A stretch of DNA of 64,000 nt from an uncultured Veillonellaceae bacterium (GCA_958348245.1 CATVYJ010000007.1:37685-101684); one strand, 5' to 3'; positions 43,383 to 53,105 are shown, numbered from the stretch's first letter. A program made the numbers and translations. Notes: generated by a model from the sequence alone, not told the origin.

Positions 43383-43886
43383 GTGCATCCAGTCTCTACC
43401 GCGGGCCGCGCCGAACGGCTCTGCCTTGCCGCCGCGGCGGCCGCGCTCGTCTTTGTCGCCACCGCGTTTCTGAAAGTACCGATTCCCCTCGGCTATGCGC
43501 ATCTCGGCGACGCGGTGATTTTTCTCGCGGCGCTTCTGCTGCCGCGGAGAGAAGCCGCGCTCGCCGCCGCTCTCGGCTCGGCGCTGGCGGATTTTCTCGG
43601 CGGCTTTCCGCTCTGGATGGGGCCGACGCTCCTCATCAAGTGCGTCATGGTCTATATCGTCTGCGCCGCGGCGGGGACGGACCGCCGGCTCCTCTCGCGC
43701 CGCGCCGTCCTCGGGTGGATCCTGTCCTCCCTGTGGATGGCCGCGGGCTATACGGCGTTCGGCGCGCTCCTGTACGGGAGCCTCGCCGCGGGCCTCTCCT
43801 CGCTGCCGGGGCTCCTCGCGGAAGGCGCGGCCAACACCGCCGCCGCCTGCGCCGCGGCGCTCCTCCTGCAGGGACGCCTGGGATAA
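43383..43886 (+). CDS. ECF transporter substrate-binding (S) component
   Basis: 167 aa from GTG 43383, about 9 bases after GGAAAGGGG; an ATG at 43374 is possible but too near the ribosome binding site. About six membrane helices. FLKVPIPLGYAHLGDAVIFLAALLLPRREAALAAALGSALAD is characteristic of the DUF1393-type S components of energy-coupling-factor vitamin importers. The substrate is unknown; the energising AT module is not nearby and is probably shared. TGC plus TATAAT at 43344-43349 is a good extended -10. It converges on bioB, which alone does not show it carries biotin. Confidence 0.8.
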   Translation: MHPVSTAGRAERLCLAAAAAALVFVATAFLKVPIPLGYAHLGDAVIFLAALLLPRREAALAAALGSALADFLGGFPLWMGPTLLIKCVMVYIVCAAAGTDRRLLSRRAVLGWILSSLWMAAGYTAFGALLYGSLAAGLSSLPGLLAEGAANTAAACAAALLLQGRLG

Positions 43887-43892
43887 TCCCGG

Positions 43893-43927
43893 CAAACGCT
43901 TCGTCCCGACCGGGGCGGGGCGTTTTA
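43893..43927 (+). terminator. intrinsic terminator
   Basis: AAACGC ... GCGTTT outer stem with an inner CGTCCC / GGGGCG stem and TTTTA after it, directly behind the ECF gene. Confidence 0.8.
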
Positions 43928-43966
43928 TTGTGGAAAAAAGCCGGCGTTTCGGGAAAGGCGCAGCGC

Positions 43967-43989
43967 AAAAAAGCCCGCGCGGGGCGGGC
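43967..43989 (-). terminator. intrinsic terminator of bioB
   Basis: On the minus strand GCCCGC, CCCGC loop, GCGGGC followed by T6. Confidence 0.85.
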
Positions 43990-44023
43990 AGGGAAAGAGA
44001 CAAAGGTACGGCATAGGGAGGCG

Positions 44024-45022
44024 TTACAGCTGGGGCGTGGTGAACGTGCGGCCCAGATCTTCCGTCATGCGGAGGTCCTCCTTCGGGTCGCGGCCCGCGG
44101 TGGTGAGGTAGCCCCCCACCATGATGCCGTTCAGGCCGCCCGTGAGGGCGTACGCCTGAAGACTGCGGAGATTCACCTCGCGCCCGCCCGCTGTGCGGAT
44201 GAGCGCCTTCGGCAGGACGAAGCGGAACATGGCGAACGTGCGGAGCACCTCGAGCGGGGGCAGCCGCCGGTTTGTATAAAACGGCGTGCCCGGCACCGGA
44301 TTCAGGATATTGAGCGGGACGGAATCAATGTGCATGGCCCGCAGCCGGAACGCCATCTCCACCCGCTGGTCCGGCGATTCGCCCAGGCCGATGATGCCGC
44401 CGGAGCACACGCGGATGCCCGCGCGCTGCGCCGCCGTGATGATGGCTTCCTTATCCGCAAAGGTGTGGGTCGTGCAGATGGACGGGAAATACGACGGGGC
44501 CGTCTCGATGTTGCAGTGGATGCGCGTCACCCCCGCCTCTTTCAGGCGCTTTGCCTGTTCGTCCGTGATGAGGCCGAGCGAACAGCACACCTCGATGCCC
44601 ACTTCGTCGCGGATGCGCCGCACGAGATCGATGATTTCCTCAAACTCGTTCGGATTGTCCTGGTTGCGCCCGCTTGTGACGAGCGAGAAGCGCACCGCGC
44701 CGGCTTCCTTCGCCTTCTTCGCGGCGGCGAGGATGTCTTCCTCCGGGAGCAGGCGGTACACCTTCGCCCCCGTATGATACCAACCGGACTGCGCGCAGAA
44801 TTTGCAGTCCTCCTGGCAGTGGCCGCTCCGCGCGTTGATGATGGCGCAGAAATCCACCGCGCTGCCGCAGAACTTCTGGCGGATCTTGTCCGCCATGGCC
44901 AGCAGCAGCATGGTGTCCTCGTCTTTCGTGCGGATGAGCGCCCTGGCTTCCTCTTCCGTGATGGCTCCGCCGTCCATGACCTTTTCAGCGAGCCGGATAA
45001 TTTCAGCGCATGTGCTTTCCAT
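44024..45022 (-). CDS. bioB: biotin synthase
   Basis: 332 aa radical SAM enzyme that inserts sulfur into dethiobiotin. The 4Fe-4S/SAM cysteines are in the CQEDCKFCAQS motif (CxxxCxxC, about 69-76). Further conserved cysteines of the 2Fe-2S site lie in VCCSLG and IHCNIET; the conserved arginine is in IRTAGGREVNL. Other bio genes are not in the window, so it stands alone, perhaps using imported dethiobiotin or genes elsewhere. It has a near-consensus promoter on the minus strand. Confidence 0.95.
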   Translation of the reverse strand: MESTCAEIIRLAEKVMDGGAITEEEARALIRTKDEDTMLLLAMADKIRQKFCGSAVDFCAIINARSGHCQEDCKFCAQSGWYHTGAKVYRLLPEEDILAAAKKAKEAGAVRFSLVTSGRNQDNPNEFEEIIDLVRRIRDEVGIEVCCSLGLITDEQAKRLKEAGVTRIHCNIETAPSYFPSICTTHTFADKEAIITAAQRAGIRVCSGGIIGLGESPDQRVEMAFRLRAMHIDSVPLNILNPVPGTPFYTNRRLPPLEVLRTFAMFRFVLPKALIRTAGGREVNLRSLQAYALTGGLNGIMVGGYLTTAGRDPKEDLRMTEDLGRTFTTPQL

Positions 45023-45071
45023 GATTCCATTCCCTCCTGCGCCCCTTCAGGGCATTGTTACTTTAATAGAC

Positions 45072-45134
45072 AGTATAGGATAAACAATCTGATTCGTCAA
45101 CTGGTTTTTGTTTCCGCATTTACAATGAGTTGAC
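45072..45134 (-). promoter_or_regulatory. bioB promoter with overlapping inverted repeat
   Basis: On the minus strand TTGACG, 17 bases, TATACT (45100 down to 45072). GTCAACT (45096-45102) and AGTTGAC (45128-45134) form an inverted repeat whose inner half overlaps the -35. Its TTGTCAAC-like arms recall BirA sites, but the 25-base spacing is longer than usual. The plus-strand gene at 45186 may use TTGACA at 45130 and TACAAT at 45156, 20 bases apart. Confidence 0.55.
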
Positions 45135-45185
45135 AATATCTCCGCATTTCTATGCTACAATAAGAAAAAACGAAAGGAGCAGACT

Positions 45186-45578
45186 ATGGCAAGTACGGCA
45201 TGGCTGGAGGCGCTGGCCCTCGCGGCAGCGGCGCTGTGGTGGGGCGCGGCGTGCGTGCAGCAGCTGGACAAACGGTACGCCCGGAGCCGGCGCTACATGT
45301 GGTGCTACTACGTGGGCTACCTCGGCTGGTCCCTGTGGCTCCTCACGTGGGCGTCCAATCTGTCGGGCGTCCTCAGCCTCGGAGGCAACATGTGGGGCGC
45401 GACCCTCGTCATCGTGCCGCTCATCGCGTGGCACATGGGGGAATGCTGGCGCATCGAAGGGCTCATCGATAAAAATGAGGAATCGGACGGGAAAATCCGG
45501 AAGGGCCTCCTCATGAAGCGCGTTTCCACGGCGCTCTTTCTCATGAACGTGGTGCTGCTCTGGCACACGGGGGCCTGA
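45186..45578 (+). CDS. small membrane protein of unknown function
   Basis: 130 aa; CGAAAGGAG precedes the ATG. Three hydrophobic segments (about 5-24, 45-62 and 65-85, with a further one near 110-126). Aromatic-rich cytoplasm-facing loop (RYMWCYYVGYLGWSLWLLTW). A short charged stretch IDKNEESDGKIRKGLLMKR precedes the last helix. I do not recognise the family. It is separated from the fRMsr gene by a single base, so the two are co-transcribed; a role in redox or membrane stress would be a guess only. Confidence 0.7.
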   Translation: MASTAWLEALALAAAALWWGAACVQQLDKRYARSRRYMWCYYVGYLGWSLWLLTWASNLSGVLSLGGNMWGATLVIVPLIAWHMGECWRIEGLIDKNEESDGKIRKGLLMKRVSTALFLMNVVLLWHTGA

Positions 45579-45579
45579 C

Positions 45580-46062
45580 ATGGACATCGAGAAAAAAGAA
45601 TTTCCCACGAAAGCGGCGCTCTACGACGCGCTGTGCGGGACGGCCGACGCCATGGCCCGCGAGACGGACGATCCCACGGCGGTCCTGGCGAACGTGGCGG
45701 CGCTGCTGAAACTGTTTCTCCCCGACGTGAGCTGGGCAGGCTTCTATCTGTGGAAGCGGGGACGGCTCGTGCTCGGCCCCTTTCAGGGCAAACCCGCCGT
45801 GGTGGAAATCGCGGAAGGGCGCGGCGTATGCGGCACCGCCGCGGCGGAACGGCGTACGCAGATCGTGGCGGACGTGCGCGCCTGCGCGAACCACATCGCC
45901 TGCGACGCGGCGTCCGCTTCGGAAATCGTGGTGCCCCTCATGGACGGAGGCGCGCTCTTCGGCGTCATCGATATCGACAGCCGCAGCCGGGCCCGCTTCG
46001 ACGAGGAAGACGCGGCAGGCCTCGCCCGTCTGGCACGGCTCCTCTGCGAGCGCCTCTTCTGA
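45580..46062 (+). CDS. msrC: GAF-domain free methionine-(R)-sulfoxide reductase
   Basis: 160 aa single GAF domain. LVLGPFQGKPA, GRGVCGTAA and NHIACDAASASEIVVPL are the signature blocks of fRMsr (E. coli MsrC/YebR), which reduces free methionine-R-sulfoxide with thioredoxin. Of the three classical cysteines, the ones in GVCG (Cys84) and HIACD (Cys108) are present, but the one expected after GKxA is Val74. An extra Cys102 (DVRACAN) lies near the active site and might serve as resolving cysteine instead. It ends in a terminator. Confidence 0.85.
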   Translation: MDIEKKEFPTKAALYDALCGTADAMARETDDPTAVLANVAALLKLFLPDVSWAGFYLWKRGRLVLGPFQGKPAVVEIAEGRGVCGTAAAERRTQIVADVRACANHIACDAASASEIVVPLMDGGALFGVIDIDSRSRARFDEEDAAGLARLARLLCERLF

Positions 46063-46064
46063 GC

Positions 46065-46100
46065 AATAAAAAAGCACAGCCTGTGCCGTGCTTTTTTTAT
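46065..46100 (+). terminator. intrinsic terminator
   Basis: AATAAAAAAGCAC / GTGCTTTTTTTATT stem with a ten-base loop. It ends the 45186-46062 operon. Confidence 0.88.
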
Positions 46101-46115
46101 TGTCCATGTGCCGCA

Positions 46116-46177
46116 GAAAAAACGACGCCGACCAGAGCATCGTTTTTTCCGGTGAGTCTCTCATCGAAGGCTTTTCT
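46116..46177 (-). ncRNA. small RNA 1 of the toxin locus (putative antitoxin RNA)
   Basis: On the minus strand an extended -10 (TGATATTCT, hexamer at 46184-46189) is followed by about 60 bases. These contain CCTTCGATGA, the GTGAGA/CTCACCGG-like block and a terminator AACGATGC / GCGTCGTT plus T6 (46118-46147). It is homologous to the RNAs at 46500 and 46592. CCTTCGATGA is complementary to bases 46300-46309 of the toxin mRNA leader, overlapping the start of its Shine-Dalgarno region. RNA ends are estimated. Confidence 0.65.
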
Positions 46178-46283
46178 GTGTCCAGAATATCACGTCCCGT
46201 GCAAGGGCGTCTCCGCTTCTCACAAAAATTTTTGCGTGCACTCATGAAAAAATAAAACGCGCCGGGCGGGGAAGCGGCGGTGC

Positions 46284-46315
46284 TATAATGGAGGTACCTT
46301 CATCGAAGGGAGGTG
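46284..46315 (+). promoter_or_regulatory. toxin promoter (-10) and ribosome binding site
   Basis: TGC plus TATAAT at 46284-46289 is an extended -10; no clear -35. The leader would be about 30 bases with AAGGGAGGTGA (46306-46315) as Shine-Dalgarno. GAAG and CTTC repeats on both sides could fold to hide it. Confidence 0.65.
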
Positions 46316-46324
46316 AAACTTCTG

Positions 46325-46423
46325 ATGATTGAAGGATATTCAGAAATCGTCGTTCTTGTGTGGACGACATTGGCCGCTCCGGCGCTGCTGGCCATCCTGA
46401 ACTGGTGGCTCAGGAAGCACTAA
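46325..46423 (+). CDS. 32-aa hydrophobic peptide, Ldr/Fst-like type I toxin
   Basis: The peptide is MIEGYSEIVV, LVWTTLAAPA, LLAILNWWLRKH. It has a short polar start, one membrane helix with the WTTLAAP motif and a basic, tryptophan-containing tail. This is the layout of Fst/Ldr type I toxins; E. coli LdrD has FWHDLAAP then a helix and NWLNKRK. Such peptides insert in the inner membrane and are held down by an antisense small RNA. Support for a real gene: extended -10 promoter, strong Shine-Dalgarno, own terminator, and three small RNA genes around it, one with a 14-base exact complement to codons 2-7 (46330-46343). No toxicity can be shown from sequence. Confidence 0.75.
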   Translation: MIEGYSEIVVLVWTTLAAPALLAILNWWLRKH

Positions 46424-46434
46424 GGAAGCGGGAG

Positions 46435-46482
46435 AAAAGAGCGGACGCTACTTGTGATGCGTATCACATGCCGCTCTTTTTT
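46435..46482 (+). terminator. intrinsic terminator of the toxin mRNA
   Basis: AAAAGAGCGG / CCGCTCTTTT outer stem, inner TGTGAT / ATCACA stem, then a T run. Confidence 0.85.
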
Positions 46483-46499
46483 CTTGCAGAAAATGCGCA

Positions 46500-46567
46500 C
46501 GAAAAAACGATGCCCGCTAAAGCATCGCTTTTTCCGGTGAGACCTCTCACTGAAGGATATTCAGTTC
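46500..46567 (-). ncRNA. small RNA 2 of the toxin locus (best antitoxin candidate)
   Basis: On the minus strand TGG plus TATAAT (46574-46579), then a transcript of about 65 bases: CTGAATATCCTTCA, hairpin GTGAG-AGGT-CTCAC, and terminator CGATGC / GCATCG with T6. CTGAATATCCTTCA is the exact complement of toxin mRNA 46330-46343. It is encoded downstream of and convergent with the toxin gene, as in Fst loci, but its terminator is separate. RNA ends are estimated. Confidence 0.72.
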
Positions 46568-46591
46568 ATTTGTATTATACCACATTCCACG

Positions 46592-46657
46592 CAAAAAGCG
46601 ATGCCGACCAAAGCATCGCTTCTGCTGGTGAATCCTCTTACTGAAGGTATTCCAGAT
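46592..46657 (-). ncRNA. small RNA 3 of the toxin locus (diverged antitoxin-like RNA)
   Basis: On the minus strand TTCCCT, 17 bases, TATAAT (46664-46669), then a homologue of small RNA 2: CTGGAATACCTTCA, a block corresponding to its hairpin and terminator AGCGATGC / GCATCGCT with T run. It differs from the toxin complement by an indel, leaving only short matches, so it may control a related toxin elsewhere. Its terminator abuts the promoter of small RNA 2. Confidence 0.62.
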
Positions 46658-46696
46658 GTCCTTATTATACGCCGCGCCGGGTGGAAAGGGAAGCGG

Positions 46697-47200
46697 TCAA
46701 CGGCGGGAGAGGGTGGTGTTCACCTGATTCTCCGGGCGGGCGGAAATCTTCACGATGTCGCTCCGGATCTGTTCCATCTCCGCGTTGTTGTCCTCGGTGA
46801 GCTCCTTCAGCAGAACCGGGGAGCCGTCGGCGTTCGTGAGCGACGTCTCGATTTCGCCGCCGGTGCGGCTGTACGTGAAGGTCACTTCCCGGCCGCCGTC
46901 CTTCGGCGTGATGACGAGGCGGCCCCCGTCTTCCTTCGCCGTGCCCGAGAGGCCGCCGTCGATTTCCCGGCCGCCGCGCTGGGTCTTGTGATCGACGGTG
47001 ATGACGTCGCCGTCTTTCGTGAAGGTGAAGGTCTCCAGATTGCGGATGTCGTCGCCGGACCAGTTCGCGCCGGCGTCCTGCACGCCCCACCACGTGCCCT
47101 CCCAGGGGCTGTCGAAGAAAGGCAGGCTCCGGCATCCGGCGAGCGCCGTCCCCGCCGCGAGGAGGCAGACCGCCGCGGCATAGCGCAGTTGTCGTTTCAT
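46697..47200 (-). CDS. small lipoprotein of unknown function
   Basis: 167 aa from the ATG at 47200, directly after AGGAGGTGCACC; a longer frame to 47239 is not supported. Signal peptide of a lipoprotein with lipobox LAGC (Cys22), so lipid-anchored. The mature part starts LPFFDSPWEGTWWGVQDAGA and is beta-rich (ETFTFTKDGDVITVDHKTQ ... EVTFTYSRTGGEIETSL), resembling a small lipocalin- or DUF-like barrel that often reports WxGxW starts. No partner gene adjacent. Minus-strand TATAAT at 47250-47255 is the likely -10. Confidence 0.8.
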   Translation of the reverse strand: MKRQLRYAAAVCLLAAGTALAGCRSLPFFDSPWEGTWWGVQDAGANWSGDDIRNLETFTFTKDGDVITVDHKTQRGGREIDGGLSGTAKEDGGRLVITPKDGGREVTFTYSRTGGEIETSLTNADGSPVLLKELTEDNNAEMEQIRSDIVKISARPENQVNTTLSRR

Positions 47201-47410
47201 GGTGCACCTCCTTTTTTGACGCGGGAAAATTTCGGTCACAATTTTTTCTATTATACATCATGCGCCGCCGTTTGAAAAAGTGCGGAGAGAGTGCGGATTT
47301 GCGCAAAACAGGCTGAATTTCATACGAAAAGAAAAATTTGTATGATTCCGGGGCGAGGCGGCGCTGGATTTCTTCCAGAATGGCGGAATCTGGGCCTGAG
47401 AGCCCGCGTA

Positions 47411-47419
47411 TGGTATAAT
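47411..47419 (+). promoter_or_regulatory. gyrA extended -10
   Basis: TGG followed by TATAAT (47414-47419), about 75 bases upstream of the gyrA start. No clear -35. Confidence 0.6.
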
Positions 47420-47493
47420 ACAGATAAGCCAAACGACCGGCCGGGCCGACGCCCGCCGGATTTTTTCTGCAAACGCAGAGACAAGGAGACTTT

Positions 47494-49959
<2,466 letters not shown>

Positions 49960-49976
49960 TCGATGGGCCCATCAGG

Positions 49977-50004
49977 AAATCCCCGTATGACGCGGGGATT
50001 TTTT
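49977..50004 (+). terminator. intrinsic terminator of gyrA
   Basis: AAATCCCCG / CGGGGATTT stem, seven-base loop, T6. Confidence 0.9.
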
Positions 50005-50040
50005 CCGTGGATCAAACGGCGCGGAAACTTTATTTCTGTA

Positions 50041-50069
50041 TTGCCGTAAAGCGCGGGCCGTAGCATAAT
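50041..50069 (+). promoter_or_regulatory. promoter of the third ompM
   Basis: TTGCCG, 17 bases, CATAAT. The leader would be about 45 bases and lacks the 28-nt element found before the other two ompM genes. Confidence 0.65.
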
Positions 50070-50118
50070 GAACAAAACCCGCGGAGCGCGGGGATCTCAC
50101 AACGAAAGGGGCCTTCCC

Positions 50119-51411
50119 ATGAAAAAGAACATCCTTCCGGCGGCCGCCGCCCTTCTCGCCGGCATGAGCGCCGGCGCGGCCAATCCCTTTACCGACGTCT
50201 CTCCTGACAGCTGGGCGTATCAGGCCGCGGCGGACCTCGCGGACGCGGGCGTCGTCGCCGGCTATCCCGACGGGACTTTCCGCGGAGACCGGCCCGTCAC
50301 CCGCTACGAGATGGCGCAGATCACCGCGCGGCTCATGGCGCGGGAAGACTGGCTCACCGCGGAGCAGCGCGCCGTCGTGGACAAACTCGCCGCGGAGTAC
50401 GCCGACGAGCTGGACAGCCTCGGCGTGCGCGTGACAAACCTCGAAAAGAAAATCGGCAGCATTTCCTTCAGCGGCGACGCGCGCATGCGCTACCAGAGCG
50501 GAGACAATATGGGCTCCGAAAGCTGGAACGGCCGCATCCACGTCATGCTCGTCGGACAGGTGAACGACCGCACCACCGTGAACGCCCGCCTCTCCACGGA
50601 CAACGTGAGCTTCAAGGGGGACGACGACGCGGACATCGGCTTTGAATCCATGAACGTGCGCCACCAGATCGGCCGCGCGGCGGTCACCCTCGGGCGGTAC
50701 GACCTCTTCATCGGCAATCAGGCGGGCTGGTTCTACGGGAACGGCTGGGGCTTCGACGGCGCGCAGGCGGAATACCGGTTCAACGACCGCTTCTCCGTGA
50801 AGACCGGCTTCGGCCAGTTCAATTACGGCTCCTCCCGGCGGAATGCGGACGGTACGGCGGACCTCTCGGGGAGCCTCAAAAATAAGGACGTGTACTACGC
50901 GCAGGCCCGGTATGGTTTCGGCGGCCCCGTCCTCACCGCGAGCTACCTCTCTTTCCAGGACGCCATCGACGACTTCGGCGGCACGCCCTACCGCCCCGAG
51001 ATCTGGGACGCGGACCTCCTCATTCCCCTCGGCGATTTCCGCGTCTTCGGCGAATACATGAAAAACACCACCGCCCCTGACGGATACGACACGGCGTGGA
51101 ACGCCGGCGCGGGATACGGCGCGATGAATCTCAAACGCCCCGGCACGTGGACGCTCGACCTCATTTACAACGACGTGGACTGCAATACCTACTTCGGCGG
51201 CACGGGGTACCAGACGGATATTCTCGAGACCCTCACCACGTCCATCGCGCAGGACCGGCGGCAGAAAAACATCACCTACTGGATGGCGAAAGCCCGGGTG
51301 GTCGTGGCGAAGAATACGTTCGTCCACGGCCAGTACGTCTTCGGCACGGACGGCACCACGAACGGCGGGCCGAAAGACACGTGGACCCTCTCGCTGAATT
51401 ACGTCTTCTGA
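50119..51411 (+). CDS. OmpM-type outer membrane porin with SLH domain
   Basis: 430 aa from the ATG at 50119 (AACGAAAGGGG upstream); the frame from 50068 adds a non-signal-like tail. Signal peptide ending AGAA, SLH domain (NPFTDVSPDSWAYQAAADLA ... GYPDGTFRGDRPVTRYEMAQ), coiled coil (VDKLAAEYADELDSLGVRVTNLEKK) and barrel from SFSGDARMRYQ to LSLNYVF. Protein-level similarity to the tandem ompM pair is high, but the DNA differs throughout and uses GC-ending codons more strongly. It is an older paralogue with its own promoter and terminator. Confidence 0.92.
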   Translation: MKKNILPAAAALLAGMSAGAANPFTDVSPDSWAYQAAADLADAGVVAGYPDGTFRGDRPVTRYEMAQITARLMAREDWLTAEQRAVVDKLAAEYADELDSLGVRVTNLEKKIGSISFSGDARMRYQSGDNMGSESWNGRIHVMLVGQVNDRTTVNARLSTDNVSFKGDDDADIGFESMNVRHQIGRAAVTLGRYDLFIGNQAGWFYGNGWGFDGAQAEYRFNDRFSVKTGFGQFNYGSSRRNADGTADLSGSLKNKDVYYAQARYGFGGPVLTASYLSFQDAIDDFGGTPYRPEIWDADLLIPLGDFRVFGEYMKNTTAPDGYDTAWNAGAGYGAMNLKRPGTWTLDLIYNDVDCNTYFGGTGYQTDILETLTTSIAQDRRQKNITYWMAKARVVVAKNTFVHGQYVFGTDGTTNGGPKDTWTLSLNYVF

Positions 51412-51416
51412 CATAC

Positions 51417-51444
51417 AAAGGGAATCCTCCGGGATTCCTTTTTT
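51417..51444 (+). terminator. intrinsic terminator
   Basis: GGAATCC / GGATTCC stem, short loop, T6. Confidence 0.88.
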
Positions 51445-51462
51445 CGTGCGTGGGAAGAAAGG

Positions 51463-51501
51463 AAAAAAATATCCCTCTCTCTGTGACAGAGAAGAGGGAT
51501 G
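51463..51501 (-). terminator. intrinsic terminator of the ClC gene
   Basis: On the minus strand ATCCCTCT ... AGAGGGAT with an inner CTCTG / CAGAG stem, followed by a T run. Confidence 0.85.
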
Positions 51502-51526
51502 CTTTGATTTCGATCCGCCGGGGCAG

Positions 51527-53092
51527 TCAGCGCGGGGGACAGTTTGTCCGGCCCGGCGCGGGACGCGCCGCCGCGAGCGCGGCGAGGGCGTCGTCCCCGT
51601 CCTGCGTGAGGAAAACCGCTTCGTCGCCCGGCCGCAGGAGGTCTTCCGGCGCGGGGACGAACGAGGCGCCGTCCCGGAGAACTTCCGCGAGGACCGTATG
51701 GGGCGGCAGGGGGAGCGCAGACGCCGCGCGATGCTCGAGGGCGGAGCCGCTCTCCACCGTGACGGTCACCGGATGGGGCGCGGGGAGGGCGGAAGACGCG
51801 CCGAGCCGGCGGCGGCGGAGCGCGTCGTAAATGGGCAGGCCGCCGAGCGCGCCGCTCACCACGTAAGAGACGGCGCACGCCGCGGCGAGCGGCATGAGAT
51901 GGGCGAAGCTCCCCGTCATTTCGAGGAGGAGGACCGCGCCGGTGATGGGGGCGCGCACGCTTCCCGTGAAGAACGCCGCCATGGCGAGAAGGATGCAGTT
52001 CGCCATGGATTCCGGAGGGAGAAGCCCCGCGCCGACGAAAAGAGAACCGGCGGCTGCGCCGGTGAGCGCGCCCACCGTGAGGGACGGGAAAAAGAAGCCC
52101 CCGGGGACGCCGCTCCCGAAGCTCACGAAAGTGAAGAGCGTTTTCCCCAGCAGAAGCAGGAGCAGGACGGGCAGAGGCGGCGGCATGGCCGTGACCGCGT
52201 TGATGAGGCGGTCGCCGCCGCCCGTGAGGAGCGGGCAGGCGAACGTCATGAGGCCCGCGCAGGCGAGCGCGAAGGCGATGCGCAGGGCGGGACGGCGGAA
52301 ACAGGGCAGGCCGTAGAACCGGCGCGTCCCGAGAAGCCCCCGGTTGAAGACAGCCGCCGCCGCGCCGCACACCGCGCCGAGAAGAAGCACGTACGGCAGA
52401 TGGGACAGGGGCAGCGGAGGCAGCCCTTCGAAGAGAAAAAGCGTGCCCGGCCCGAAGAGGAGGCGCACCGCGCACGCCGCGGACACCGACGCGGCCATGA
52501 CGGGGAGGATCACCGCGGCGCTCACGTGATGATGGAGCGCCTCCAGCGCGAAGAGCATCCCCGAGAGAGGCGCGTTGAAGACGGCGGAAAGCCCCGCCGC
52601 CGCGCCGCCCGTCATGAGGCAGCGCTCCTCCCAGCGGCGGCGCGCGGAGAGACGGCTCGCTCCCTCGGCCGCCGCCGCGCCGATCTGCACCGCCGGCCCC
52701 GCGTGGCCGAGGGACAGCCCCGCGCCGATGGCGAGCGCCCCGCCGAAAATCTGCACGAGGAGCACCCGCGTCCAGCGCATGCGCAGCGCCCCCTGCAGGA
52801 CGCCCTTCACCTGGGGAATGCCGCTTCCCGCCGCCATGGGCTCCCACCGGCAGAGCGCGGCCAGCACGAGCGCGATCCCCGCCAGCGCCGCCGCCCAGAG
52901 CGCGTAGTCGGCAGGCGCGAGCGCCGAAGAAGCGAGACGCGCCCGCAGCCCCTCCGCCTCCGCGATGAGCGCGCGGTAGAGCGCCACCGCCAGGCCCGCC
53001 GCGAGCCCCGCCGCCGCGCCCCCGCCGAAGAGGCGGAGCCGCGCTGCCCGCGTGCGCCCGGGAAGATCTGCCGGTCCGTCCGATTGTCTCAT
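51527..53092 (-). CDS. ClC-family chloride transport protein with C-terminal TrkA_C-like domain
   Basis: 521 aa; GGAGGCAGT precedes the ATG. Residues 1-430 are the ClC membrane fold: GSGIPQVKG (central chloride-binding serine), SLGHAGPAVQIGA, GSGVPGGFFFPSL (GxFxP) and GGLPIYDAL with the inner-gate tyrosine. The usual GREGP motif reads GHAGP, so the external gating glutamate of Cl-/H+ exchangers is alanine. Residues about 440-515 look like a TrkA_C/RCK ligand domain (VLAEVLRDGASFVPAPEDLLRPGDEAVFL). A channel-like or uncoupled transporter is expected. The TrkA_C domain suggests control by a nucleotide or ion. Confidence 0.88.
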   Translation of the reverse strand: MRQSDGPADLPGRTRAARLRLFGGGAAAGLAAGLAVALYRALIAEAEGLRARLASSALAPADYALWAAALAGIALVLAALCRWEPMAAGSGIPQVKGVLQGALRMRWTRVLLVQIFGGALAIGAGLSLGHAGPAVQIGAAAAEGASRLSARRRWEERCLMTGGAAAGLSAVFNAPLSGMLFALEALHHHVSAAVILPVMAASVSAACAVRLLFGPGTLFLFEGLPPLPLSHLPYVLLLGAVCGAAAAVFNRGLLGTRRFYGLPCFRRPALRIAFALACAGLMTFACPLLTGGGDRLINAVTAMPPPLPVLLLLLLGKTLFTFVSFGSGVPGGFFFPSLTVGALTGAAAGSLFVGAGLLPPESMANCILLAMAAFFTGSVRAPITGAVLLLEMTGSFAHLMPLAAACAVSYVVSGALGGLPIYDALRRRRLGASSALPAPHPVTVTVESGSALEHRAASALPLPPHTVLAEVLRDGASFVPAPEDLLRPGDEAVFLTQDGDDALAALAAARPAPGRTNCPPR

Positions 53093-53105
53093 ACTGCCTC
53101 CATGG

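Noticed and set aside
46453..46468. TGTGAT-GCGT-ATCACA considered as a CRP-type site
   Set aside because: It is the inner stem of the toxin terminator and lies downstream of the gene, not near a promoter.
46360..47275. Plus-strand frames across the toxin small RNAs and opposite the lipoprotein
   Set aside because: The first runs through the terminator and small RNA region without a ribosome binding site; the second is the antisense of the lipoprotein.
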